This document shows positions 1 to 6,392 of a DNA stretch of 6,392 nt, in pieces. A program made the translations under genes and the position numbers. Location: positions 1 to 6,392 of the forward strand of contig JARDZH010000126.1 in the NCBI GenBank assembly GCA_029240955.1, in the 5' to 3' direction. The stretch is from Pseudomonas sp. Its GTDB lineage: Bacteria; Pseudomonadota; Gammaproteobacteria; Pseudomonadales; Pseudomonadaceae. The notes below the pieces were generated by a model that was not told the origin of the DNA, did not search any database, and worked only from the letters and a program-made list of their open reading frames with translations. How positions within the stretch are numbered: position 1 is the first letter of the stretch; each line of letters opens with the position of its first letter.

Positions 1-413
1 GCTACAACCTTGAGGTTGACGGGCAGACCGTCGAGCTGGCGGCCGTTTCCATGGGCAACCCCCATGCTGTGTTGCGTGTGGACGACATCAACGCGGCACC
101 GGTTCACGCACTTGGCCCGAAAATCGAGCACCATCCGCGCTTCCCGGCTCGGGTCAACGTCGGCTTCCTTCACGTCATTGATCGCCAGCGCGCGCAGTTG
201 CGGGTGTGGGAGCGCGGTGCGGGAGAAACCCAGGCGTGCGGTACCGGTGCCTGCGCTGCGGCAGTCGCCGCGATTACCCAAGGCTGGATGGACTCTCCCC
301 TGCTGATTGACCTGCCAGGCGGTCGTCTGTCCATCGAATGGGCCGGCCCAGGTCAGCCGGTCATGATGACCGGCCCGGCGGTACGGGTTTACGAAGGCCA
401 AGTTCGTCTATGA
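1..413 (+). CDS. dapF: Diaminopimelate epimerase, C-terminal half (5' end outside window)
   Basis: DapF interconverts LL- and meso-diaminopimelate in the cytoplasm, the step that supplies the cell-wall cross-linking residue and the lysine precursor. The reading frame is open from the left edge (first full codon at position 3) and about 137 residues are visible, roughly half of the usual 275 or so. The segment [13 protein letters not shown] and the signature [14 protein letters not shown] are diagnostic. The Cys codon at 237-239 lies in that signature and corresponds to the second of the two catalytic cysteines (acid/base pair) of the family; the first would lie left of the window. The protein ends in a typical VYEGQVRL tail at a TGA. 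The ATG at position 51 is internal, not the true start. The DUF484 gene starts 13 bp downstream, so the two are probably co-transcribed. Confidence 0.97.
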   Translation, partial: YNLEVDGQTVELAAVSMGNPHAVLRVDDINAAPVHALGPKIEHHPRFPARVNVGFLHVIDRQRAQLRVWERGAGETQACGTGACAAAVAAITQGWMDSPLLIDLPGGRLSIEWAGPGQPVMMTGPAVRVYEGQVRL

Positions 414-426
414 GTGAGCAAATACG

Positions 427-1161
427 ATGACCGATCAGCCTCCGGCTTCAACCGGCAACTCCAGCGAATCGCCTGCCGATAGCGCAGCGCCCAATCTTGA
501 AGCGGAGGCGGTCATCGCTTTCCTGCTGCAGCATCCCGAGTTCTTCGCAGAGCACGACGAGCTGCTGGTTTCCATGCGCATTCCACATGAGCGCGGCGAT
601 ACCGTTTCGCTGGTCGAGCGCCAGCTCAAGCTGCTGCGTGAGCGCAATATCGAAATGCGCCATCGCCTGTCGCAGTTGATGGACGTCGCACGAGACAACG
701 ATCGCCTGTTCGAGAAGACCCGTCGCCTGAATCTGGCGCTGATGGACGCCACGAGTCTGGATGAACTGGTCATCGCGGCCGAAGACAGCCTGCGTCAGGA
801 ATTTCAGGTGCCCTTCGTCAGCCTGATCCTGTTCAGCGACAACCCTGCCGCCGTCGGCCGCTGGGTCAGCAGTGCCGAAGCGCAGCGGGCCATTGGCGGG
901 CTGATCGGAGAGAAGACGGTGTGCGGAGCGCTGCGTGAGCACGAGCTGGCGTTCCTATTCGGTGCTGAGCAGAGCAAGGAAGTCGGATCGGCCGCTGTCG
1001 TGACACTCAACCATCTGGGTCTGCACGGTGTGCTGGCGGTCGGCAGTCGCGACCCTCAGCATTACAAAAGCTCGGTCGGCACGCTGTTTCTTGGTTATAT
1101 CGCCGATGTTCTCGGACGGCTTGTGCCACGCTTCACCCACTCGCTCCGCTCGGTACGCTAG
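427..1161 (+). CDS. DUF484 family protein (GAF-like, YigA-type)
   Basis: A 244-residue protein of unknown function. Residues 1-22 are Ser/Pro/Ala-rich and likely disordered. Residues 23-75 carry the family signature: FLLQHPEFF at 32-40, then PHERGDTVSLVERQ at 53-66. Residues about 60-105 are charged and helical, a likely coiled coil or signalling helix. Residues about 106-235 resemble a GAF-type sensor fold, with alternating hydrophobic strands such as FVSLILFSD and HGVLAVGSRDP. No enzyme motif is visible. The family regularly sits between dapF and xerC in gammaproteobacteria, as in Escherichia coli, where the equivalent is yigA. The ATG at 427 follows the dapF stop closely; a weak GAGTGAG at 412-418 may serve as ribosome site, so translation may be coupled to dapF. 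The ligand, if any, is unknown. Confidence 0.93.
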   Translation: MTDQPPASTGNSSESPADSAAPNLEAEAVIAFLLQHPEFFAEHDELLVSMRIPHERGDTVSLVERQLKLLRERNIEMRHRLSQLMDVARDNDRLFEKTRRLNLALMDATSLDELVIAAEDSLRQEFQVPFVSLILFSDNPAAVGRWVSSAEAQRAIGGLIGEKTVCGALREHELAFLFGAEQSKEVGSAAVVTLNHLGLHGVLAVGSRDPQHYKSSVGTLFLGYIADVLGRLVPRFTHSLRSVR

Positions 1162-1164
1162 CTC

Positions 1165-2064
1165 ATGGAAAACTACCTGGATGCCTACTGCACTCACCTG
1201 CGCAGTGAGCGCCAGGTCTCGCCGCACACGCTCGACGCTTATCGCCGCGACCTGAACAAGGTGCTCGCCTATTGCGAGAAGGCCGAAGTGTCGAGCTGGA
1301 GCGATCTGGACATCCGTCATCTGCGCAGCTTCGTCGCCCGCCAGCATCAGCAGGGGCAGTCTTCTCGTAGCCTGGCGCGAATGCTGTCTGCCGTGCGCGG
1401 GTTGTATCAGTACCTGAATCGCGAAGGTGTCTGCCAGCACGATCCGGCCAGCGGCCTGACACCACCTAAAGGCGAGCGACGACTGCCCAAGACGCTGGAC
1501 ACCGATCGTACCGCGCAGCTGCTGGACGGCGCCGTTGAAGATGACTTTCTGGCGCGCCGTGATCAGGCCATTCTTGAGCTGCTTTACTCCTCCGGTTTGC
1601 GCTTGTCTGAATTGACCGGGCTGAATCTGGATCAGCTCGATCTGAGTGCCGGGCTCGTTCAGGTATTGGGCAAAGGCAGCAAGACCCGCGTATTGCCGGT
1701 TGGCAGCAAGGCCAGACAGGCGCTCGAAGCCTGGTTGCCGATGCGCGCCCTGGCGGGACCGCAGGACGATGCCGTGTTCATCAGTCAGAAAGGCACACGC
1801 CTGGGGTCGCGCGCTATCCAGAAACGTCTCAAAGCGGCTGGGGAGCGTGAGCTGGGACAGAATCTGCATCCGCACATGCTGCGACACTCCTTTGCCAGCC
1901 ATTTGCTGGAGTCGTCACAGGATCTGCGAGCGGTTCAGGAATTACTGGGCCACGCGGATATCAAAACCACACAAATCTATACGCATCTAGACTTCCAGCA
2001 TCTGGCGACCGTATACGACGGTGCCCACCCGCGCGCCAAACGCAAAGGATCTGCCCATGATTAA
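1165..2064 (+). CDS. xerC: Site-specific tyrosine recombinase XerC
   Basis: XerC works with XerD at the dif site to resolve chromosome dimers at cell division. The length, 299 residues, is normal. Residues 1-85 are the SAM-like core-binding domain, including [12 protein letters not shown] at 19-30. Residues about 108-285 are the catalytic domain. All six active-site residues can be placed: Arg146 (SSGLRLSEL), Lys170 (GKGSKTR), His237 and Arg240 ([12 protein letters not shown]), His263 ([10 protein letters not shown]) and nucleophile Tyr272 (IYTHLD). A complete catalytic set, together with the dapF-DUF484 neighbourhood, supports XerC rather than XerD or a phage integrase. The gene starts 3 bp after the DUF484 stop without a clear ribosome site, so translational coupling is likely. 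Its last 8 bp overlap the next gene. In Pseudomonas this gene has also been called sss. Confidence 0.97.
   Translation: MENYLDAYCTHLRSERQVSPHTLDAYRRDLNKVLAYCEKAEVSSWSDLDIRHLRSFVARQHQQGQSSRSLARMLSAVRGLYQYLNREGVCQHDPASGLTPPKGERRLPKTLDTDRTAQLLDGAVEDDFLARRDQAILELLYSSGLRLSELTGLNLDQLDLSAGLVQVLGKGSKTRVLPVGSKARQALEAWLPMRALAGPQDDAVFISQKGTRLGSRAIQKRLKAAGERELGQNLHPHMLRHSFASHLLESSQDLRAVQELLGHADIKTTQIYTHLDFQHLATVYDGAHPRAKRKGSAHD
2044..2049 (+). promoter_or_regulatory. Ribosome binding site deciding the HAD gene start
   Basis: AAAGGA lies inside the end of xerC, 7 nt upstream of ATG 2057. It favours this start over the in-frame ATG at 2021, which would add 12 residues not typical of HAD N-termini. Confidence 0.6.
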
Positions 2065-2749
2065 GCTCATCACCTTCGATCTGGACGACACCCTTTGGGA
2101 TACCGCGCCGGCCATCGTGGGCGCCGAAGCCGCACTGCGCGACTGGCTGACCGAACATGCCCCATTGCTGGGACCGGTGCCGGTCGAGCATCTCTGGGAA
2201 ATTCGTACCCGGCTGGTCGAGGCAGAACCTTCGCTCAAGCACCGGATCAGCGCACTGCGCCGTCAGGTGTTGTTTCACGCGCTGGAAGATGCAGGGTATG
2301 ACGCCGAACAGGCGCAGGATCTTGCTGACAAAAGCTTCGAGGTATTCCTGCACGGCCGGCACCAGGTTCAGATCTTTCCCGATGTACAGCCGACCCTCGA
2401 AATTCTCGCCAAGACGTTCACCCTGGGCGTGATCACCAACGGCAATGCCGATGTACGCCGGCTCGGGCTTGCAGACTATTTCGCGTTTGCCTTGTGCGCC
2501 GAAGATCTGGGCATCGGCAAGCCGGATCCGGCGCCGTTTCTCGAAGCCTTGCGCCGCGGCAATGTCGACGCCAGTACTGCCGTCCACATTGGCGATCATC
2601 CCAGCGACGATATTGCCGGTGCCCAACGCGCCGGCATGCGCGCCATCTGGTATAACCCGCAAGGCAAAGCGTGGGATGCCGACAAGCTGCCGGATGCGGA
2701 AATCCATAACCTGTCGCAATTGCCCGAGGTCCTCGCGCGCTGGGCCTGA
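2057..2749 (+). CDS. HAD-superfamily phosphatase, YigB-like
   Basis: A 230-residue haloacid dehalogenase-fold hydrolase with all motifs: motif I DLDDT (nucleophile Asp8, acid/base Asp10), motif II ITNGN (Thr127), motif III Lys155 in GIGKPDP, and motif IV GDHPSDD (Asp180, Asp184, Asp185) for Mg2+ binding. Residues about 15-100 form a helical type-1 cap. Its place after xerC matches E. coli yigB, which can dephosphorylate 5-amino-6-(5-phosphoribitylamino)uracil in riboflavin synthesis; that activity here is inferred from homology and context, as substrate choice in this family is broad. The frame is open from 2021, but ATG 2057 is chosen because AAAGGA at 2044-2049 sits 7 nt before it and the protein then begins directly with the HAD strand [12 protein letters not shown]. 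It overlaps xerC by 8 bp. Confidence 0.93.
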   Translation: MIKLITFDLDDTLWDTAPAIVGAEAALRDWLTEHAPLLGPVPVEHLWEIRTRLVEAEPSLKHRISALRRQVLFHALEDAGYDAEQAQDLADKSFEVFLHGRHQVQIFPDVQPTLEILAKTFTLGVITNGNADVRRLGLADYFAFALCAEDLGIGKPDPAPFLEALRRGNVDASTAVHIGDHPSDDIAGAQRAGMRAIWYNPQGKAWDADKLPDAEIHNLSQLPEVLARWA

Positions 2750-2767
2750 AGGTTTAGCTGCGCACCT

Positions 2768-2833
2768 GTCGCGAGCTGCGCTCCCTCCCACGTTGAGCAC
2801 TCTCCATTGTGGGTGGGAGCGCCAGCTCGCGAC
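2768..2833. repeat. Inverted pair of Pseudomonas REP-like elements
   Basis: Two arms, 2768-2791 and 2809-2833, are near-perfect reverse complements, with one mismatch and one extra base over 24-25 bp, separated by 17 bp. Each arm contains GGGAGCGC and AGCTCGCGAC; within an arm GAGC and GCTC can pair around a short loop. This resembles the GGGAGCGAGCTTGCTCGCGA type of REP sequence abundant in Pseudomonas genomes. The pair begins 18 bp after the HAD stop, in a convergent intergenic region, the typical location for such elements. In RNA it would form a strong hairpin that could protect the 3' end of the dapF-HAD transcript. No T-run follows, so on its own it is not a standard intrinsic terminator. 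Multicopy status cannot be tested in this window. Confidence 0.75.
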
Positions 2834-2867
2834 GGCTGCCCTACAGTCATCCAGCAATCAACCGCCC

Positions 2868-2898
2868 AAAAAAAAGCCCGCAGCGACAGCGGGCTTTT
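2868..2898 (-). terminator. Rho-independent terminator of sutA, possibly bidirectional
   Basis: AAAAGCCCGC (2872-2881) and GCGGGCTTTT (2889-2898) are perfect reverse complements around a 7-nt loop. On the minus strand the stem is followed by eight T residues (the A-run at 2868-2875), 18 bp past the sutA stop. On the plus strand only four T residues follow, so it may also stop the converging dapF-HAD transcript, less strongly. Confidence 0.88.
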
Positions 2899-2916
2899 CC
2901 ATACGACGTTGCAGCC

Positions 2917-3243
2917 TCAGATCGGGCGGCTGCCGTATTTGTTGTCAGGCTTCTTGGGCGGATCGGCGACCACGTTGGCCTCCACTTCCTGCACCTTGCC
3001 ACCACGTGCCAGGAATTCTTCCATGGCCCGGGCAAGAGCATCACGCTCCTTGTTCTTGGCTTCTACACTCGGCAGCTCATCGATCGATACCGCAGCCTTG
3101 GCCTTGCCCTTCGTGGGGGCGGCCGCAACCTCGGCACCATCGTCAGCGTCGGCGGCGTCGTCTTCAGGAGCAGCAGCAAGCTCCTCGCCGTCTTCTTCGC
3201 CTTCCAGGTCGTCTACCAGATCATCGTTGTCGTCGTCGCTCAT
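2917..3243 (-). CDS. sutA: SutA-type RNA polymerase-binding transcriptional regulator
   Basis: A 108-residue protein matching SutA of Pseudomonas aeruginosa, a small factor described as binding RNA polymerase and raising expression of housekeeping genes, including rRNA, during slow growth. Residues 1-42 are extremely acidic (MSDDDNDDLVDDLEGEEDGE onward) and surely disordered; 43-57 are Ala/Lys-rich; LPSVEAKNKERDALARAMEE and following residues (57-80) form the conserved helix; the tail GGKVQEVEANVVADPPKKPD and then NKYGSRPI is highly conserved and ends the protein. No enzymatic or classical DNA-binding domain is present, consistent with acting through polymerase. The start ATG has GAGGT at 3249-3253 in front. 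It is separated by 98 bp from the YjbQ gene upstream and has its own possible promoter, so it is probably independently controlled. Recognition is from memory of the family; the acidic region varies between species. Confidence 0.88.
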   Translation of the reverse strand: MSDDDNDDLVDDLEGEEDGEELAAAPEDDAADADDGAEVAAAPTKGKAKAAVSIDELPSVEAKNKERDALARAMEEFLARGGKVQEVEANVVADPPKKPDNKYGSRPI

Positions 3244-3274
3244 GTTCTACCTCATGACTTGCGAAAGCAGATTA

Positions 3275-3302
3275 GTTATAGCCCAGCAGCCCCGAAAACC
3301 AA
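3275..3302 (-). promoter_or_regulatory. Candidate sigma70 promoter of sutA
   Basis: On the minus strand TTGGTT (3297-3302) and TATAAC (3275-3280) are separated by 16 bp, and the -10 ends 31 bp before the sutA ATG. The -10 is good and the -35 moderate. Given the reported growth-phase role of SutA, another sigma factor could also use the -10; the sequence does not decide this. Confidence 0.4.
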
Positions 3303-3341
3303 GGCTGTCGGAAAAAATTCAATAACCGCCATGGTTGGCGA

Positions 3342-3767
3342 TCATGCCCATTCACCCTGAAGGGTTGCAAGGACGTTACGAGCACCACCGGCATCCCGGT
3401 GCTCGCCCAGATAAACACCTTGCCAGGTGCCCAGCGCCAGTCGCCCCGCCGTAATCGGCAAAATCAGCTGGCAGCCTAGCAAACTGGCCTTGAAGTGCGC
3501 CGGCAGATCGTCAGGACCTTCGTCGTTGTGTTCGTAACCGTCAGCGCCTTGCGGCACCACACGGCTGAAGAACCGCTCGAAGTCTCGACGCACCGCCGGG
3601 TCGGCATTCTCGTTGACGGTCAACGAGGCCGAGGTATGTTGCAACCACAGATGCAGCAGCCCGACACGGCAACCGCGCAGCTGTGGCAAGCCTGCGATCA
3701 GTTCGTCAGTTACCAGATGAAACCCGCGCGGCCTGGCCTTGAGGGTAATTCTGGATTGATGCCACAT
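3342..3767 (-). CDS. YjbQ family protein (UPF0047), secondary thiamine-phosphate synthase type
   Basis: A 141-residue single-domain protein of the YjbQ/UPF0047 family. The conserved core is present: [20 protein letters not shown] (His44, Asn52-Asn54), [12 protein letters not shown] (His80, Asp82, Glu83, His91), and [17 protein letters not shown] (Trp115, His123). The clustered His, Asp and Glu residues suggest a metal or phosphate site. E. coli YjbQ has weak thiamine-phosphate synthase activity, the source of the usual product name; the physiological role is uncertain. The frame extends upstream to an ATG at 3792-3794, but I choose ATG 3765-3767 because GGAG (3774-3777) sits 6 nt before it, the protein then starts MWHQSRITL as in relatives, and the longer start would lie on the likely -10 box. 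It reads toward sutA, 98 bp away. Confidence 0.93.
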   Translation of the reverse strand: MWHQSRITLKARPRGFHLVTDELIAGLPQLRGCRVGLLHLWLQHTSASLTVNENADPAVRRDFERFFSRVVPQGADGYEHNDEGPDDLPAHFKASLLGCQLILPITAGRLALGTWQGVYLGEHRDAGGARNVLATLQGEWA

Positions 3768-3792
3768 ACCGTTCTCCGTACGTTCGGCGCGC

Positions 3793-3821
3793 ATTCTAAC
3801 TCGCCTGTCAAAAAAGCAAAG
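3793..3821 (-). promoter_or_regulatory. Candidate promoter of the YjbQ gene
   Basis: On the minus strand TAGAAT (3793-3798) is a good -10, followed by a GC-rich discriminator GCGCGCC. The hexamer 17 bp upstream, CTTTGC (3816-3821), is a poor -35. Transcription would begin near 3786, giving a leader of about 19 nt that fits the start chosen at 3767. The strength is uncertain because of the weak -35. Confidence 0.35.
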
Positions 3822-3961
3822 CGCGCGTTAATGCGGCTTTTGGACGAGTTGACAACGATGTAGCTGATCATCCTTGACGGGCTTTAACGGGCCGCCGAAA
3901 TCCTTGTCGACGGCAACATCAATGACAGCGAAAGCTTGCAGTTGATTCACATACTGCAGAT

Positions 3962-3991
3962 AAAAAAAATGCCCGGAGACCGGGCATTTTT
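3962..3991 (-). terminator. Rho-independent terminator of glnK-amtB
   Basis: A perfect 12-bp inverted repeat, AAAAATGCCCGG (3965-3976) and CCGGGCATTTTT (3980-3991), closes a 3-nt loop. On the minus strand the stem runs into eight T residues (A-run at 3962-3969), 20 bp after the amtB stop. It is symmetrical enough to work on the plus strand, but no plus-strand gene ends here. Confidence 0.92.
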
Positions 3992-4011
3992 GTTTCCGAG
4001 GCAGTGGCCGG

Positions 4012-5349
4012 TTACAAGTTGTAGCCACGCTCGTTGTGTTGCGCAAGGTCCAGACCCACAGACTCTTCTTCTTCGGTGACACGCAGGCCCATGACCGCGT
4101 CCAGCACCTTGAGGATGATGAAGGTCACGATCGCGGTGTAGACCACTGTGAACGCTACGCCTTTGAACTGAACCCAGACCTGTGCGCCGATATCGGTCAC
4201 AGTGCCGAAGCCGCCCAGAGCAGGGGCTGCGAACACGCCGGTCAGGATCGCGCCGACGATACCGCCAACGCCGTGTACGCCGAATGCATCGAGGGAGTCA
4301 TCGTAGCCCAGCTTGCGTTTGAGGCTGGTAGCGCAGAAGAAGCAGATCACGCCAGACGCCAGACCAATGACCAGTGCGCCCATCGGACCAACGGTGCCGG
4401 CAGCCGGGGTGATTGCAACCAAGCCTGCAACCACGCCCGATGCGATACCCAGTGCGCTTGGCTTACCGTGAGCGACCCATTCAGCGAACATCCAGCCCAG
4501 AGCAGCGGCGGCGGTTGCGATCTGAGTCACCAGCATCGCCATGCCGGCGGTGCCGTTGGCAGCAGCGGCAGAGCCTGCGTTGAAGCCGAACCAGCCGATC
4601 CACAGCATCGCGGCGCCGACCAGGGTATAACCCAGGTTATGCGGAGCCATCGGAGTGGTCGGGAAGCCCTTGCGCTTGCCCAGTACCAGGCACGCCACCA
4701 GGCCTGCAACACCGGCGTTGATGTGAACCACGGTGCCGCCTGCGAAGTCCAGAACGCCCCAGTCCCACATCAGGCCGCCAACGCCGCCCCAGACCATGTG
4801 CGCGATTGGCGCGTAAACCAGTGTGAACCAGATGGCCATGAACACCAGCATCGCGGAGAACTTCATGCGTTCGGCGAAAGCACCCACGATCAGCGCCGGG
4901 GTGATGATGGCGAATGTCATCTGGAAGGTAACGAATACCGCTTCAGGGAACAGAGCGGCCGAGCCTGTGATGCTCGACGGTGTGATGCCTGCCAGGAACG
5001 CTTTGCCCAGGCCGCCCACGAAGGAATTGAAATTGACGACGCCTTCTTCCATGCCGGTGGCGTCGAACGCCAGGCTGTAGCCGTACACGACCCACAGAAT
5101 GCTGATCATGCCGGTGATGGCGAAGCATTGCATCATGACGGACAGAACGTTTTTCGAGCGAACCATGCCGCCGTAGAACAGCGCCAGGCCTGGAATAGTC
5201 ATGAACAGGACCAGCGCGGTGGCGGTCAGCATCCATGCGGTGTCGCCGGAATTGAGAACAGGTTCGGCGACCGGATCAGCCGCCAGGGCCAAACCAGGTA
5301 ATGCGAGGGACAACAGGGCTCCTAGCCCTGCGAATTGACGCAGAGTCAT
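4012..5349 (-). CDS. amtB: Ammonium transporter AmtB (Amt/MEP/Rh family)
   Basis: A 445-residue inner-membrane ammonium channel, normal for the family as a precursor. Residues 1-23 form a signal peptide with a likely cut after ALA; about 11 membrane helices follow from residue 37 to 420. Functional residues can be placed against E. coli AmtB: the twin pore histidines His209 and His359 (150 apart, as in the reference), Asp201 in DFAGGTVVHINAG, the outer-gate phenylalanines Phe146 and Phe256, and Ser260 in WFGFNAGSA. The cytoplasmic tail GLRVTEEEESVGLDLAQHNE (421-440) is the region that contacts GlnK. The start ATG has AGGAG (5358-5362) 8 nt upstream. It lies 35 bp downstream of glnK in the same direction, so the two should share a transcript that ends at the hairpin at 3962-3991. 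Confidence 0.97.
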   Translation of the reverse strand: MTLRQFAGLGALLSLALPGLALAADPVAEPVLNSGDTAWMLTATALVLFMTIPGLALFYGGMVRSKNVLSVMMQCFAITGMISILWVVYGYSLAFDATGMEEGVVNFNSFVGGLGKAFLAGITPSSITGSAALFPEAVFVTFQMTFAIITPALIVGAFAERMKFSAMLVFMAIWFTLVYAPIAHMVWGGVGGLMWDWGVLDFAGGTVVHINAGVAGLVACLVLGKRKGFPTTPMAPHNLGYTLVGAAMLWIGWFGFNAGSAAAANGTAGMAMLVTQIATAAAALGWMFAEWVAHGKPSALGIASGVVAGLVAITPAAGTVGPMGALVIGLASGVICFFCATSLKRKLGYDDSLDAFGVHGVGGIVGAILTGVFAAPALGGFGTVTDIGAQVWVQFKGVAFTVVYTAIVTFIILKVLDAVMGLRVTEEEESVGLDLAQHNERGYNL

Positions 5350-5384
5350 ATTGTTTTCTCCTGGGGCTTTTGGGGGTTGGCGGC

Positions 5385-5888
<504 letters not shown>

Positions 5889-5927
5889 TCACAGCGACTG
5901 CATCAGTGCATGGGTCACTTGGCTCTA

Positions 5928-5943
5928 AGCAGAAAGCTTGCCA
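5928..5943 (-). promoter_or_regulatory. Sigma54 (RpoN) -24/-12 promoter of glnK-amtB
   Basis: On the minus strand TGGCAAGCTTTCTGCT has GG and GC exactly 10 nt apart and agrees with the TGGCACG-N4-TTGCW consensus except at two positions. Transcription would start near 5917, about 194 nt upstream of the glnK ATG. glnK-amtB is a classical RpoN/NtrC target, and a matching NtrC dyad lies about 110 bp upstream of the predicted start. Confidence 0.75.
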
Positions 5944-6019
5944 TTTCCTCCAAAGGCTCGAAATTCGGGCCTTCCGACCCTGTTGAAGGGGTTGTAAGTT
6001 GCTTCGAAGCGTAAGCGGC

Positions 6020-6034
6020 GCACAACAACAGTGC
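6020..6034. promoter_or_regulatory. NtrC-type enhancer site
   Basis: GCACAACAACAGTGC is a GCAC-N7-GTGC dyad, the half-sites and spacing of the NtrC consensus (GCACCA-N3-TGGTGC). Its centre is about 110 bp upstream of the predicted sigma54 start, the usual enhancer distance. A second, imperfect copy with N6 spacing (GCAC 6041-6044, GTGC 6051-6054) lies 20 bp further, as expected for paired NtrC sites, but its spacing is one base short. Confidence 0.65.
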
Positions 6035-6089
6035 GTATGTGCACGGCGGTGTGCTCACAAAGCGTGCATTGCCGGTGTCACAAAATGTC

Positions 6090-6111
6090 TATAACCCTTG
6101 CGTGCTACACT
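6090..6111 (+). promoter_or_regulatory. Candidate -10 hexamers for the ubiK-like gene
   Basis: TATAAC (6090-6095) and TACACT (6106-6111) both resemble a sigma70 -10 and lie 46 and 30 bp before the start codon. Neither has a good -35 at 16-18 bp: TTGCCG at 6069-6074 is 15 bp from the first. The promoter is probably here, but the sequence does not tell which hexamer is used. Confidence 0.3.
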
Positions 6112-6141
6112 GCCGGCCATTCAGATTCGGGGAAAACGATC

Positions 6142-6392
6142 ATGCTCGCGCCAAAAGCTTTCCTGGACGCCTTGAGCGGCCACGCCTCCCGCCTTTTCAA
6201 CGGCGAAAACCCTCTGCCTCGCAATGAATTCGAGACCCAGTTCAAGGCACTGCTGCACAGCGCGTTCAGCAAACTCGATATGGTCAGCCGGGAAGAGTTC
6301 GACAGCCAGATGGCCGTCCTCGCCCGTACCCGCGCCCGCCTTGAGGCGCTGGAAGCCAAAGTGGCCGAGATGGAAGAAAAGGCTAGTGCGCC
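6142..6392 (+). CDS. ubiK: UbiK-like accessory factor (YqiC/BMFP family), 3' end outside window
   Basis: The first 83 residues and part of the next are visible. The frame has no stop before the edge, and the family is only about 85-100 residues, so nearly the whole protein is present. It begins MLAPKAFLDALSGHASRLF, an amphipathic helix, continues with NEFETQFKALLHSAFSKLDMVSREEFDSQ, and ends in a strong coiled coil (VLARTRARLEALEAKVAEME, about 59-78). This is the layout of the BMFP/YqiC family: E. coli UbiK is a trimeric coiled-coil membrane-associated factor needed for efficient aerobic ubiquinone synthesis, and the Brucella relative promotes membrane fusion in vitro. GGGGA (6129-6133) stands 8 nt before the ATG. 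It diverges from glnK, as I recall for other Pseudomonas. No transmembrane segment is seen. Confidence 0.88.
   Translation, partial: MLAPKAFLDALSGHASRLFNGENPLPRNEFETQFKALLHSAFSKLDMVSREEFDSQMAVLARTRARLEALEAKVAEMEEKASA

Noticed and set aside
955..1902. A 315-codon open frame on the minus strand across the DUF484 gene and xerC
   Set aside because: It spans two well-supported genes on the other strand, has no family resemblance, and is explained by their codon bias.
1961..2857. A 298-codon minus-strand frame opposite the HAD gene
   Set aside because: It runs through the REP pair and opposes a HAD gene with all catalytic motifs. No domain is recognisable in it.
3327..3340. A short hairpin, CGCC-N6-GGCG, after the YjbQ gene, as a terminator
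   Set aside because: The stem is only 4 bp, and the T-run on the minus strand lies about 10 nt away, so it is too weak to call.
2809..3360. Plus-strand frames of 172-183 codons opposite sutA
   Set aside because: They are low-complexity Ser/Ala or Val-rich translations that come from the complement of the acidic sutA N-terminus; they lack ribosome sites.
3847..3852. TTGACA on the plus strand as a promoter -35
   Set aside because: No acceptable -10 lies 16-18 bp downstream, and no plus-strand gene follows.
4036..5301. A 421-codon open frame on the plus strand opposite amtB
   Set aside because: It is rich in His, Gln, Arg and Asp with no recognisable domain and mirrors amtB exactly. Long antisense frames are common in GC-rich genes, and amtB is certain.
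5982..5993. IHF site between the NtrC dyad and the sigma54 element
   Set aside because: GTTGAA-N4-TTG agrees with the WATCAANNNNTTR consensus mainly in the last half; the first half has several mismatches.

Overview
This window looks like a core chromosomal segment of a Pseudomonas species. The evidence is the gene order dapF / DUF484 / xerC / HAD phosphatase, a SutA-type RNA polymerase-binding protein (a family I know from Pseudomonas), the glnK-amtB pair next to a divergent ubiK-like gene, Pseudomonas-style REP sequences, and GC-rich codon use. The species cannot be fixed from the sequence alone. I see no prophage, insertion sequence, CRISPR array, tRNA or rRNA, and no strong sign of horizontal transfer.

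Layout. Positions 1-2749 (+) hold a tight gene string: the C-terminal half of dapF (diaminopimelate epimerase), a DUF484 GAF-like protein, xerC (tyrosine recombinase) and a YigB-like HAD phosphatase. Gaps are 13 bp and 3 bp, followed by an 8-bp overlap. The string ends at an inverted pair of REP-like repeats (2768-2833) and a bidirectional terminator (2868-2898). From there to 5723 everything reads on the minus strand: sutA (2917-3243), a YjbQ-family gene (3342-3767), then the nitrogen genes amtB (4012-5349) and glnK (5385-5723), transcribed glnK first. amtB ends in a strong rho-independent hairpin at 3962-3991. A 418-bp region (5724-6141) separates glnK from a divergent ubiK-like gene that runs off the right edge.

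How it works together. The glnK-amtB unit is the standard ammonium-sensing pair: GlnK is a PII protein with its uridylylation site at Tyr51, and it gates the AmtB channel. Upstream I can read a sigma54 -24/-12 element with 14 of 16 positions matching (5928-5943, minus) and, about 110 bp further upstream, a GCAC-N7-GTGC dyad of the NtrC type (6020-6034). That is the expected nitrogen-limitation control. The dapF string is the familiar gammaproteobacterial cluster linking meso-diaminopimelate supply to XerC chromosome-dimer resolution; why these functions are linked is not known from sequence.

I did not find a convincing undescribed system. The points most worth a second look are the glnK control region (sigma54 plus NtrC, a long leader and a possible second promoter), the REP pair at the convergent junction, the SutA protein, and a 40-codon open frame of doubtful status between the YjbQ gene and amtB.
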